The notes beneath the pieces are model-generated. The model had not been told where the DNA came from and did not search any database. It worked only from the letters and a program-made list of their open reading frames with translations. From contig DCPZ01000018.1 in assembly GCA_002323795.1 (NCBI GenBank), positions 1-11,899 of the forward strand: DNA of 11,899 nucleotides. The letters are read 5' to 3'. Positions 1 to 6,719 of this stretch are shown in pieces. The DNA comes from Flavobacteriales bacterium UBA1531 (GTDB taxonomy: Bacteria > Bacteroidota > Bacteroidia > Flavobacteriales_D > Sanyastnellaceae). Position numbers and translations under genes: made by a program. Within the stretch, counting starts at the first letter, position 1; the number at the start of each line of letters is the position of its first letter.

Positions 1-568
1 CGATGGCAGCGGAGTTGGGAAGAAACAACGTGTATTCGTCCAGTCCTTCCAAGTTCGTGTTCGAACCAGGAAAGCCCCCACTCTGGCCGAAAAACGAACA
101 TCCGAAATACGATTGAAAAGCATAAGCGGACGAGTACGCGTCCATATTTTGATTTTCGCCACAACCCCAGAAGCTCAGCATGACATCGCACAGCGTTTCT
201 GCATCTACAATGATCGTCCCGGTCATGCCTAATTCAGGCTGCACCCCAATGGAAGACGTGTAGGTATAGACGCCCGGCACGTCGAAGGTGACCGTGCCCA
301 TGCAGACGCCGTCGATGTTGCCTTCGGTTTCCTCAAGAAAGAAGGAAACAGGGTTGCTCTCGGCGGTGCCGTCGACGTTGTGCGTGCCTTCTGCGTTCAC
401 GAAGGCGACGGTTTGCCCCACAGGAATCGTGAATTCGCTCGGCGTGAAAAGGAAGTCGGTCAGGTAGACGGTCGCATCTGCCTCACATTGAGAATGAGTT
501 TCTGTCGAGATTACACTCAGTAGTGCGAAAAATGCTATGTACTGGAATCGCTGAATTTTCTTCATCAT
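1..568 (-). CDS. Secreted cupredoxin-like / fasciclin-like protein, N-terminal part (3' end outside window)
   Basis: This gene reads in from 568 (ATGATG) and stays open to the window edge, giving 189 residues. Residues 1-27 form a lysine-started hydrophobic signal peptide, probably cut near HSQ-C. Residues about 33-122 look like a plastocyanin-type cupredoxin domain: a D-F-x-F-x-P-S-E strand, then G-Q-T-V-A-F-V-N, then GTHNVDG with His63, then VCMGTVTFDVPGVYTY and GMTGTIIV. The usual Y-x-C-S-I-G-x-H motif reads YTSSIGVQ here, so the expected copper ligands Cys and His are Ser105 and Gln110. His63 and possibly Met115 remain. From about residue 127 the sequence resembles the start of a FAS1 (fasciclin) domain, with DEYTLFLPNSAAI matching the FAS1 'TxFxPxxxAF' motif. 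In Bacteroidota such proteins are often type IX secretion cargo, but the C-terminus is not visible. The domain calls are by eye and the function is unknown. Confidence 0.75.
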   Translation of the reverse strand, partial: MMKKIQRFQYIAFFALLSVISTETHSQCEADATVYLTDFLFTPSEFTIPVGQTVAFVNAEGTHNVDGTAESNPVSFFLEETEGNIDGVCMGTVTFDVPGVYTYTSSIGVQPELGMTGTIIVDAETLCDVMLSFWGCGENQNMDAYSSAYAFQSYFGCSFFGQSGGFPGSNTNLEGLDEYTLFLPNSAAI

Positions 569-716
569 ACACTTAATACCTGTTGACATATAGATTGTGA
601 CAGAAAGTTGCCGGTTTTGACCGTTTAGTGGTACATAAAACCTAAAAAAAGGTATAAGGTTCATTTTCGTTCAATGGAAACTGCTGATAAGGAACTTGGA
701 AGTGGCCTTTCAGGGC

Positions 717-749
717 AAAAAAAAAGACCGCGTCAATGGCGGTCTTTTT
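717..749 (-). terminator. Rho-independent terminator of the small membrane protein gene
   Basis: A perfect 11-bp inverted repeat (721-731 with 739-749, arms AAAAAGACCGC / GCGGTCTTTTT) encloses a 7-base loop. Read on the reverse strand, the stem is followed by an uninterrupted run of nine T residues (complement of 717-725). It lies 16 bases past the stop codon of the reverse-strand gene at 766-1158. The symmetry could also let it act on forward-strand transcripts, but no forward gene ends here. Confidence 0.9.
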
Positions 750-765
750 CGAAAGTCGAGAGGCT

Positions 766-1158
766 TTATTTCGCCTTCATGAGGCCAAATATGGCGAGCA
801 CGAGGGCGATGATGTCTGGCGCTGCCATTTCAGTGCTGAAGTCCATCACTGAAGCATGCGAGAAAACCGTGAAGAACAAAGTCAACAAAACACCCGTTCC
901 GATGATGTATGCGATGAGCGCGTTTTTGGCAGTTTCCAAAGCACATGATCGGATCATGATCAGGGTTAGACCAATCATCAAAAGGGCAGGGGAAAGTCCG
1001 TAGTGAAACATGGTGGCCATTTCGAGCAATTCTGGCGTTTCGGTTGCACGGGTCTCACCGACCATTTGCAAGGCCATGGCGCCAGGAGCAAAAAGCATCA
1101 TGATTCCCATGAGCGCATTGTAAGCGCCAAGGATCGTGAGTGTTAGGGAAGTTTTCAT
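766..1158 (-). CDS. Small four-helix integral membrane protein of unknown function
   Basis: A 130-residue protein starting at ATG 1158. I do not recognise the family. Hydrophobic segments lie at about residues 5-30, 50-70, 77-100 and 110-128, consistent with four membrane helices. The loop between helices 1 and 2 (about 33-48) is polar and acidic, and the chain ends in Lys-Ala-Lys. Notable residues are a Pro in helix 1 (FAPGAMAL) and a MFHYGLSPALL segment opening helix 2. The overall shape resembles small DUF4345- or DoxX-like membrane proteins, but no motif fixes an assignment. It is a single-gene unit: a strong terminator follows it and the divergent trmL lies upstream. That it is a real gene is supported by the membrane pattern and the terminator position; the antisense ORF over it is a shadow. 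Confidence 0.7.
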   Translation of the reverse strand: MKTSLTLTILGAYNALMGIMMLFAPGAMALQMVGETRATETPELLEMATMFHYGLSPALLMIGLTLIMIRSCALETAKNALIAYIIGTGVLLTLFFTVFSHASVMDFSTEMAAPDIIALVLAIFGLMKAK

Positions 1159-1284
1159 TTAAAGTGGGTTAGGAATTGGATGTCAATGATATTAAATCCC
1201 GAAGAGAAAATCAATTGAAGTGGTTGGACTTCATTAACTTCAGCCTCTGCACGGCAAGAAAACAGAGCGCAAACCACCGCAAAG

Positions 1285-1291
1285 AAGGAGG
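1285..1291 (+). promoter_or_regulatory. Shine-Dalgarno sequence of trmL
   Basis: AAGGAGG ends 7 bases before the ATG at 1299. Strong Shine-Dalgarno sequences are uncommon in Bacteroidota, and none is obvious before the haem genes. This one supports 1299 as the trmL start, rather than a longer reading frame opening at 1176. Confidence 0.8.
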
Positions 1292-1298
1292 AGTTGAA

Positions 1299-1751
1299 AT
1301 GGGATTTAACATTGTACTTGTCGAGCCGGAAATACCGAATAACACGGGCAACATTGGCCGGCTGAGCCTAGCCTCAGGATCGATACTTCATTTGATTCAG
1401 CCTTTGGGGTTTGAAATTACCGATGCTCGCCTGAAGCGCGCTGGACTCGATTACTGGCGGCATCTCGATGTACGCTTCTATGATGACCTCGAATCTTTCA
1501 TGGCTCTCAACAAAGAGGCTCACTTTGCCTTTCTCTCAAGCAAAGGAAAAAAGTCATATCATGAGATCGATTACAGAGATGATATGTTCTTGGTCTTTGG
1601 CAAAGAATCGGTTGGTTTGCCTGAAAAGTTACTGTCTCTTTACCCTGACCGATTGTTTCGTATTCCCATTTTTAGCGATCACATTCGAAGCTTAAATGTG
1701 GCCAATGCAGTTAGCATCGTTGTTTACGATGGTTTGCGTGCATTGGATTAG
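1299..1751 (+). CDS. trmL: tRNA (cytidine/uridine-34 2'-O)-methyltransferase TrmL
   Basis: TrmL (YibK) is a SPOUT-class enzyme that uses S-adenosylmethionine to 2'-O-methylate the wobble base of tRNA-Leu isoacceptors in the cytoplasm. The 150-residue product is close to the usual length of about 155. All three SPOUT motifs are visible. Motif 1 is PEIPNNTGNIGR (residues 10-21), followed by LIQPLGF and the TrmL-typical RAGLDYW (47-53). Motif 2 is FGKESVGLP (100-108). Motif 3 is RIPIFSDHIRSLNVANA (121-137), with the knot-forming Asn133. The start is fixed by the alignment of NIVLVEPEIP to the family N-terminus and by a strong Shine-Dalgarno sequence. The gene converges on hemL with a 74-base gap and has no evident link to haem synthesis. 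Confidence 0.93.
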   Translation: MGFNIVLVEPEIPNNTGNIGRLSLASGSILHLIQPLGFEITDARLKRAGLDYWRHLDVRFYDDLESFMALNKEAHFAFLSSKGKKSYHEIDYRDDMFLVFGKESVGLPEKLLSLYPDRLFRIPIFSDHIRSLNVANAVSIVVYDGLRALD

Positions 1752-1760
1752 GCAGATGGT

Positions 1761-1785
1761 TGGCATTGTGCATGCCATTGGGTTT
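1761..1785 (+). terminator. Possible weak terminator after trmL
   Basis: A 6-bp inverted repeat TGGCAT / ATGCCA (1761-1766 with 1772-1777) has a 5-base loop and is followed on the forward strand by TTGGGTTTT. It lies 10 bases past the trmL stop, between the convergent trmL and hemL. The stem is short and the T-tract is interrupted by three G residues, so this is only a candidate. Confidence 0.3.
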
Positions 1786-1825
1786 TGGTCACAGACAAAA
1801 ACCTTAAAGCGTAAGCCACGATGTT

Positions 1826-3115
1826 TTAGAGATTCACAGGCTGAAATGCCTTTGCTGCTTCGACCGTTTTGGCTTGATCCTCATCTGTCAGTGTTGTGCA
1901 TAGAAACCAAGATTCATAGGCAGAAGGAGGCAGGTAGATGCCCGAGTGCAGCATGTGGTGAAAAAACTGTTTGAAGACTTCATTGTCTCCTTTTTTTGCG
2001 GATTCAAAGTCACGAACGGGGTTCTCGCAGAAGTGCACAGAAAGCATGGAGCCTACCTGATTGATCTGATGGCCGATTGATTTCCTTTTGAAAACTTCGC
2101 TCAATTCTGAGGCCAAGGAACTTCCCCGCTCTTGGAGCTTTCCATACACCTGAGGGTTTTTGTCTAAGGCATTCAATATGGCGTAACCTGCGCTCATTGC
2201 GAGAGGATTGCCAGAAAGGGTGCCTGCTTGATAGACAGCTCCCGTTGGAGCGAGATGCTGCATGATTTCTTTTTTGGCCGCGAAAGCACCAACCGGAAGT
2301 CCTCCACCGATGATTTTCCCAAAACACGTAATGTCTGGGGTTACGTTGTAAAGCTCTGCAGCTCCACCTTTCGAGAGCCTAAACCCTGTCATGACTTCGT
2401 CAAAAATGAGCAATGCGTTTTGTTCAGAGCAGAGCTTACGCAACCCTTCTAAAAATCCTTTTTCAGGTGGAATGCACCCCATATTTCCCGCCACAGGCTC
2501 AATGATGACACTTGCGATTTGACCAGTAAACCTTTCGAAAAGTGTTTTGACACTGGCTAGATCATTGAAAGTTGCGATCAAGGTGTCCTTTGCGGTGTTT
2601 TTGGTAACTCCGAGGCTATCGGGGCTTCCAAACGTGATTGCGCCACTTCCTGCCGCAATCAAAAAGGCGTCCGAATGGCCATGGTAACAACCTGTGAATT
2701 TTATGATTTTATCAGCACCGGTATAACCGCGAGCGAGCCGGATTGCGCTCATGCATGCCTCAGTGCCCGAGTTGACCATTCTTATTTGGTCTATCTCAGG
2801 CACCATTTTGGTGATGAGCTCAGCAATGCTGGTCTCCAATTCCGTGGGGGCTCCGAAAGATGTCCCTCGATCAGCGGCCGCTTTGATAGAATCAATTACT
2901 GCTGGGAATGCATGTCCTAAAATTTGGGGGCCCCAGGAATTGATGAAGTCGATGTAGTTATTGCCATCTTCATCATACAGATAAGACCCTGAGGCGCTTT
3001 TCAAGTAAATTGGATGACCGCCAACTGATTTGAATGCACGGACCGGAGAATTTACACCTCCCGGAATGAATTTTTGTGCTTCGTCAAAGAGTTGGGATGA
3101 TCTTTCGTACTTCAC
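1826..3115 (-). CDS. hemL: Glutamate-1-semialdehyde 2,1-aminomutase
   Basis: HemL is a PLP-dependent cytoplasmic enzyme that converts glutamate-1-semialdehyde, the HemA product, to 5-aminolevulinate. The 429-residue length is normal for the family. Visible signatures include PGGVNSPVRAF (18-28), SWGPQILGHAFP (60-71), NSGTEACMSAIRLARG (115-130), YHGHSDAF (144-151) and IFDEVMTGFR (237-246). The PLP-binding lysine is K267 in CFGKIIGGGLPVGAF, and GTLSGNPLAMSAG follows at 298-310. Translation must begin at a GTG at 3115: an in-frame stop lies 18 bases upstream (3134-3136) with no ATG between, and the conserved N-terminus begins immediately. It follows hemH on the same strand after 100 bases and may be co-transcribed with it. 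No obvious Shine-Dalgarno sequence is present. Confidence 0.97.
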   Translation of the reverse strand: MKYERSSQLFDEAQKFIPGGVNSPVRAFKSVGGHPIYLKSASGSYLYDEDGNNYIDFINSWGPQILGHAFPAVIDSIKAAADRGTSFGAPTELETSIAELITKMVPEIDQIRMVNSGTEACMSAIRLARGYTGADKIIKFTGCYHGHSDAFLIAAGSGAITFGSPDSLGVTKNTAKDTLIATFNDLASVKTLFERFTGQIASVIIEPVAGNMGCIPPEKGFLEGLRKLCSEQNALLIFDEVMTGFRLSKGGAAELYNVTPDITCFGKIIGGGLPVGAFAAKKEIMQHLAPTGAVYQAGTLSGNPLAMSAGYAILNALDKNPQVYGKLQERGSSLASELSEVFKRKSIGHQINQVGSMLSVHFCENPVRDFESAKKGDNEVFKQFFHHMLHSGIYLPPSAYESWFLCTTLTDEDQAKTVEAAKAFQPVNL

Positions 3116-3215
3116 GGCTGTTGGGTCTAGGATTTAGTTGCGCGCCACAAGCTGGCACAAAGGTCAGGCAGAACAATTCAAAGCCGGCATAAGTGCGGTT
3201 TTTTGTCGTATTGCA

Positions 3216-4268
3216 TTAAAGATCAGGTGCTTGGCTGATTTTGCTCAGAACCAATTCCTCAAGTCCCTGTATCCATCGGGGGTGGTCATTCAGACTTGGA
3301 ACGAAATCCAATTGTTCACCTCCTTTCTCCTGAAAAAGTTCTACGTACTCTTCTCCAATTTCGACAATTGTCTCGAGACAATCCGCTACAAACGCTGGGC
3401 TAAATACGAGAAGTTTTTTGTCTCCTGCCGCGGCACGTTGCTCAATGACTTTGTCGCTGAAAGGTTCTACCCAGCCACCACCCAGCCGAGATTGGAAGCA
3501 CACTGTATATCGATCAGGGGGGATTTGCATGCGCTCAGCCAAGGCTCTTGTGGTCGCGTAACATGTGGCTTTGTAACAAAATCGATTCTCCTCATTGATT
3601 TCGTCTTCACAGCTGTGATTTGAGCACTGGCGGTCTTCGTAAACTTTATCGAGTTGACGCTCTGGCAAACCATGATAACTGAACAAAATGTGGTCGTAAG
3701 AAGCGTGGTCAAATTCCTGCGCCCGCAATTCAAATCCTTCGAGATAACCCCGGAAATCCCAGTATTGACTGATTGAAATGATATCAGGAATCACATACCA
3801 TTTGCTTAAAATTTCAAAGGCTTTTTGTAAAGTTGATCCTGTTGAAGCGGATGCGTATTGGGCATACAGTGGCAGGATCACGATGCGATCGTACTGGTCC
3901 AACTGCATTCTTTTTAGAACGAGATCCATGGAAGGATTTTGGTACCGCATGGCCAACTCCACTGTGACCTCTCCTTGGAAAGCTTTGACCATTTCAGGTC
4001 GGTTCATGCGCTCTTGCAGCAAGTCTCTGACGCTTTGGCTATTTGTCAGCAGAGGTGAACCTTCTTCCGTCCAGACCTTCTTGTATTCTCGTGCACTACG
4101 AAAACTTCGAATGGGCGCTATGAGTCCTTTGACGAGAATTTGACGGGGTAGCCAAGGAATGTCAATCACACGACCATCGCTCAGAAATTCCTTGAGGTAT
4201 CGCCATACGGCACTGGCAACGGGCGCATCTGGGGTTCCCAGATTGATCAGTAGAATTCCTGTTTTCAT
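3216..4268 (-). CDS. hemH: Ferrochelatase with cysteine-rich insert
   Basis: HemH inserts Fe2+ into protoporphyrin IX to make protohaem, the last step of the pathway. The protein has 350 residues and starts at ATG 4268. The N-terminal ILLINLGTPDAP (5-16) and EGSPLLTNSQ (69-78) are family signatures. The proposed catalytic His199 lies in FSYHGLPER (196-204), and the conserved Glu299 lies in SPAFVADCLET (290-300). Between them, four cysteines (C215, C220, C231, C236) sit in an insert that is absent from the E. coli enzyme. The pattern is familiar from Bacteroidota ferrochelatases. It could bind a [2Fe-2S] cluster, as shown for some other bacterial ferrochelatases with differently placed cysteines; that is inference. 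The gene is divergent from hemA and lies upstream of hemL on the same strand. Confidence 0.97.
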   Translation of the reverse strand: MKTGILLINLGTPDAPVASAVWRYLKEFLSDGRVIDIPWLPRQILVKGLIAPIRSFRSAREYKKVWTEEGSPLLTNSQSVRDLLQERMNRPEMVKAFQGEVTVELAMRYQNPSMDLVLKRMQLDQYDRIVILPLYAQYASASTGSTLQKAFEILSKWYVIPDIISISQYWDFRGYLEGFELRAQEFDHASYDHILFSYHGLPERQLDKVYEDRQCSNHSCEDEINEENRFCYKATCYATTRALAERMQIPPDRYTVCFQSRLGGGWVEPFSDKVIEQRAAAGDKKLLVFSPAFVADCLETIVEIGEEYVELFQEKGGEQLDFVPSLNDHPRWIQGLEELVLSKISQAPDL

Positions 4269-4440
4269 TGTACAGTTTCAAACAGCTCAAAGGCGCCCTG
4301 GTTCAACAAATTATCATTTTTTGATTTGTTCAGTCAACAACGGCAACGATTGCATTCCTGAAATTCAATTCTCAAAATCCAATCGTTTGCAAGCGCACCT
4401 GCGGATGATTCTGTTTTTTTTCGTGGCCAAGAGCGTTAAT

Positions 4441-4461
4441 AATTGCTGAGTTTTTGCAATT
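4441..4461. promoter_or_regulatory. Inverted repeat AATTGC-N9-GCAATT, possible operator
   Basis: Two perfect 6-base arms (4441-4446 and 4456-4461) are separated by 9 bases, giving a 21-base dyad typical in size for a dimeric regulator site. It lies 79 bases upstream of the hemA -33 element, in the region shared with hemH. No regulator gene is nearby and the arms are AT-rich, so chance cannot be excluded. Confidence 0.25.
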
Positions 4462-4539
4462 CAAGCACAGAATCGGATCTTTTATCCTTTTTTGACGTTG
4501 TATTTACAAAAGTCCGACAAAAATCTTGCCTCCCATAGC

Positions 4540-4569
4540 TTGGTCACGCCGAAGTCAAGAATATCTTTG
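4540..4569 (+). promoter_or_regulatory. Bacteroidetes-type promoter of the hemA operon
   Basis: TTG (4540-4542), a 19-base spacer and TATCTTTG (4562-4569) match the Bacteroidetes primary-sigma consensus TTG-N19-21-TAnnTTTG without mismatch. The -7 box ends only 7 bases before the hemA ATG at 4577. The expected transcription start therefore falls within a few bases of the start codon or on it. This also argues against the upstream TTG start at 4526, which would place the promoter inside the coding sequence. Confidence 0.7.
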
Positions 4570-4576
4570 TTCTCGC

Positions 4577-5830
4577 ATGAATTCTGGCAGAAGAGTAGAG
4601 CACGATTTCAACGCGCTGAGTATTTCATTCCAAAAGGCAGACATAGCCGTTCGGAGTCAATTCAGCCTGAGTGCCAACGAGCAGACCCTTCTGCTCGAGA
4701 GCATTTCAAATGCAGGAGGTCAGAACGCAATGATTTTGTCTACTTGTAATCGAACAGAGTTATACTGCTCAGGACTGAGTATGGATGAAATGAGGGATTT
4801 GTTCTTGGGCAGCACAGAAGCTTCGGAGGAAGTTTTCGAAAACGTTGCCTCGAAGTACCAAGGAATTCAAACCATCGAGCACCTTTTCAATGTTGGATGC
4901 GCATTGAACTCTCAAATTTTGGGTGATACAGAAATCAGTGGCCAAATGAAAAGATCACTGTTTCATTCCAAATCGGCGGGAATTGATACAGGTTGGCTGG
5001 AACGTTTGATTTCGAGCGTGCTCCGATGCAGTAAAAGAGTGAAGCGAGAGACAGGGTTGAGCTATGGGGCGACTTCAGTTGCGTACAGTGCGGTTCAATA
5101 CATGCGGGATTCTTTCGCCGCGCTGGACGGAAAAAAAGTCGTTCTATTTGGCTTGGGAAAATTAGGCCGGAATACCTGCCGAAATTTGGCAAAGCACCAC
5201 CGGACTTCCGAGATCACAGTGGTCAATCGAGACAGCCAAAAAACACTGGATATTGCAGGTGAATTTGGTTTCCGATCAGCGGGAATTCAGGATTTGAAAA
5301 AGGTCTTGATGACTGCTGATGTGTTGATTTTAGCTACTGGAGCGGAGGAATATACGGTCACCAAAGGGATGATTTTGCCAGAGAAAGAACTCCTCATATT
5401 GGACATGAGTATGCCTCGAAATGCCGATCCAAGTTTGGAGGAGCAGAGCAACGTGCGAATCGTTCACGTGGATGAACTGAGCAAAGCGGCAAACATTCGT
5501 TTGGGTGACCGACTCAATCATCTTCCCAAAGCGAAGGAAATAGTTGCTCAGGAAATAAAAGAGTTCAGTGCTTTATTGGATTCGCTTGCGATTGCTCCGA
5601 CACTGGGTTTGGTCTCCAAAAATCTGCGAACATTTCGTGACATTGAAATGACAAAATTGGGTTTAGATGACGAGAAAGAAGAACAAAGACTGCTTCTCTT
5701 ATCGGATAAAATAATCCAGAAAGTCACGACCCAGGTCGCAACCTTTCTCAAAACAAAAAGTGACGATGTCGGTGAGGATATGACGATGTTTGAAGATGTG
5801 TTTCAAAGGCCTACGACCGGCAATGATTGA
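4577..5830 (+). CDS. hemA: Glutamyl-tRNA reductase
   Basis: HemA reduces glutamyl-tRNA(Glu) to glutamate-1-semialdehyde with NADPH. It is the first committed and usually rate-controlling step of the C5 route. From ATG 4577 the product has 417 residues. The catalytic cysteine is C57 in ILSTCNRTELY (53-63). HLFNVGCALNSQILGDTEISGQ (102-123) matches the family's HLFxVxxGLxSxxLGExQIxGQ pattern. FGLGKLGRNTCRNLAKH (191-207) is the NADPH-binding Rossmann motif, and a C-terminal helical dimerisation region follows. The frame also opens at a TTG at 4526, but homologues have only about ten residues before the first strand (FNALSISF), and the promoter overlaps that extension. The gene is first in the operon and overlaps hemC by 8 bases. 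Confidence 0.96.
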   Translation: MNSGRRVEHDFNALSISFQKADIAVRSQFSLSANEQTLLLESISNAGGQNAMILSTCNRTELYCSGLSMDEMRDLFLGSTEASEEVFENVASKYQGIQTIEHLFNVGCALNSQILGDTEISGQMKRSLFHSKSAGIDTGWLERLISSVLRCSKRVKRETGLSYGATSVAYSAVQYMRDSFAALDGKKVVLFGLGKLGRNTCRNLAKHHRTSEITVVNRDSQKTLDIAGEFGFRSAGIQDLKKVLMTADVLILATGAEEYTVTKGMILPEKELLILDMSMPRNADPSLEEQSNVRIVHVDELSKAANIRLGDRLNHLPKAKEIVAQEIKEFSALLDSLAIAPTLGLVSKNLRTFRDIEMTKLGLDDEKEEQRLLLLSDKIIQKVTTQVATFLKTKSDDVGEDMTMFEDVFQRPTTGND

Positions 5831-6710
5831 ATTGAAAATCGGTACACGAGGAAGTGATTTGGCACGTTTTCAAGCCAACTTAGTTCAGCAGAAATTGGCT
5901 GAGATTGGCCTTGATTCTAAAATAGTAATCATCAAAACCAAAGGGGATGCGATTCAAAATCGCAGCTTGCAAAGCTTAGGAACGGGCATATTCACGAAGG
6001 CCTTGGATGATGCCTTGATCAACGGAGCCATCGATATTGCAGTCCATAGCATGAAGGATGTGCCCACTGTTCTGTCCCCATCACTCTCGGAATATGCTGT
6101 ACTTGAAAGGGGTGATGATGGCGATGTTTTGGTCGGCAATGATCCTTCTAGCCAAGTCGTGGCGACAGGCAGCATTCGTCGAAAAGCGCAGTGGCTCAGA
6201 CGCCATCCTAATGATGTGGTGACCGATTTGCGCGGCAACGTGGAAACAAGAATCGAAAAAGTCAAGCGAAGTGAATGGAAGGGAGGAATTTTTGCAAAAG
6301 CGGGGTTGGTGAGACTGAATAGGCATTTGGATTTGGCTGATTCGATGGACTTAGATTGGATGATTCCTGCGCCGGCACAAGGAGCAATTGTAGTCATAGG
6401 TCGGACGGAGGAGCGAGTCCTTCAAGAGCAAGTTTATCAATTGAACCATCATGAATCATCGCTTGCCGTCGCCATTGAGCGCACCTTTCTGAACACGCTG
6501 GAAGGGGGGTGTGCAGCACCAATTGGTGCTCGAGCTTTCGTAAGTGGTAAACGGGTGAAGTTTGTGGGTTGCTTGACTGCACCGGATGGACAAAGTGAGG
6601 TTCGTCTTGAGAGGGAATCAATGGAGGGTGCTCCGGAACTCGGTGCCGTTTGGGCCAATGAACTTCTAAATGAAGGAGGAAGAGAAATCATGCGATTGTT
6701 GCAGAATTAA
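5823..6710 (+). CDS. hemC: Hydroxymethylbilane synthase (porphobilinogen deaminase)
   Basis: HemC joins four porphobilinogen molecules into linear hydroxymethylbilane, using a covalent dipyrromethane cofactor. The product has 295 residues. The N-terminal LKIGTRGSDLARFQ (4-17), the catalytic Asp79 in VHSMKDVPT (74-82), the arginines of TGSIRRKAQ (115-123) and LRGNVETR (136-143) are all present. PAPAQGAI lies at 182-189, and the cofactor-binding cysteine is C230 in LEGGCAAPIGA (226-236). The start is ATG 5823, where the conserved IGTRGS motif follows directly; it overlaps the hemA stop by 8 bases. The frame extends upstream to 5790, but that would add 11 non-conserved residues inside hemA. Confidence 0.97.
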   Translation: MIELKIGTRGSDLARFQANLVQQKLAEIGLDSKIVIIKTKGDAIQNRSLQSLGTGIFTKALDDALINGAIDIAVHSMKDVPTVLSPSLSEYAVLERGDDGDVLVGNDPSSQVVATGSIRRKAQWLRRHPNDVVTDLRGNVETRIEKVKRSEWKGGIFAKAGLVRLNRHLDLADSMDLDWMIPAPAQGAIVVIGRTEERVLQEQVYQLNHHESSLAVAIERTFLNTLEGGCAAPIGARAFVSGKRVKFVGCLTAPDGQSEVRLERESMEGAPELGAVWANELLNEGGREIMRLLQN

Positions 6711-6719
6711 TCTAGCTCA

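Larger units (their letters stand above)
4269..4576. other. Divergent hemH-hemA intergenic region (308 bases)
   Basis: No convincing gene is present; the open frames here are short and resemble nothing known. The region holds the consensus promoter of hemA at its right end. Three dyads share GCAA/TTGC: GCAA-N3-TTGC (4343-4353), a near-palindrome around TTGCAA (4384-4395), and AATTGC-N9-GCAATT (4441-4461). On the reverse strand, a TTG (4337-4335) lies 20 bases before ATAATTTG (4314-4307), about 40 bases from the hemH start. That is a weak promoter candidate, because only the TTTG half of the -7 box matches. No Fur box, riboswitch or tRNA was recognised. Confidence 0.6.

Noticed and set aside
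647..674. Possible reverse-strand promoter of the cupredoxin-like gene (TTG-N17-TACCTTTT)
   Set aside because: The spacer is two bases short of the usual range and the final G of TAnnTTTG is missing. The region is T-rich, so chance is likely.
1216..1233. Small hairpin TGAAGT-N6-ACTTCA in the trmL upstream region
   Set aside because: A 6-bp AT-leaning stem with no T-tract or known leader structure; plausible by chance.
1176..1298. Longer trmL reading frame with a 41-residue N-terminal extension
   Set aside because: TrmL proteins begin right at the NIVLVEPEIP strand. The extension has no family counterpart, and a strong Shine-Dalgarno sequence sits just before the ATG at 1299.
3182..3202. Hairpin-plus-T-run look-alike between hemH and hemL
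   Set aside because: The T-run lies on the forward strand, where no gene ends. On the hemH strand the stem has a mismatch and no T-tract.
3138..3623. 161-residue forward open frame antisense to hemH
   Set aside because: It lies almost wholly over the conserved ferrochelatase coding sequence, has no recognisable motif, and fits a shadow frame.
4526..4576. Upstream TTG start for hemA adding 17 residues
   Set aside because: It would place the consensus promoter inside the coding sequence, and the extension is not expected from the HemA family.
5954..6397. 147-residue reverse open frame inside hemC
   Set aside because: It is antisense to a strongly conserved gene, with Ser/Thr/Pro-rich low-information composition and no start context.
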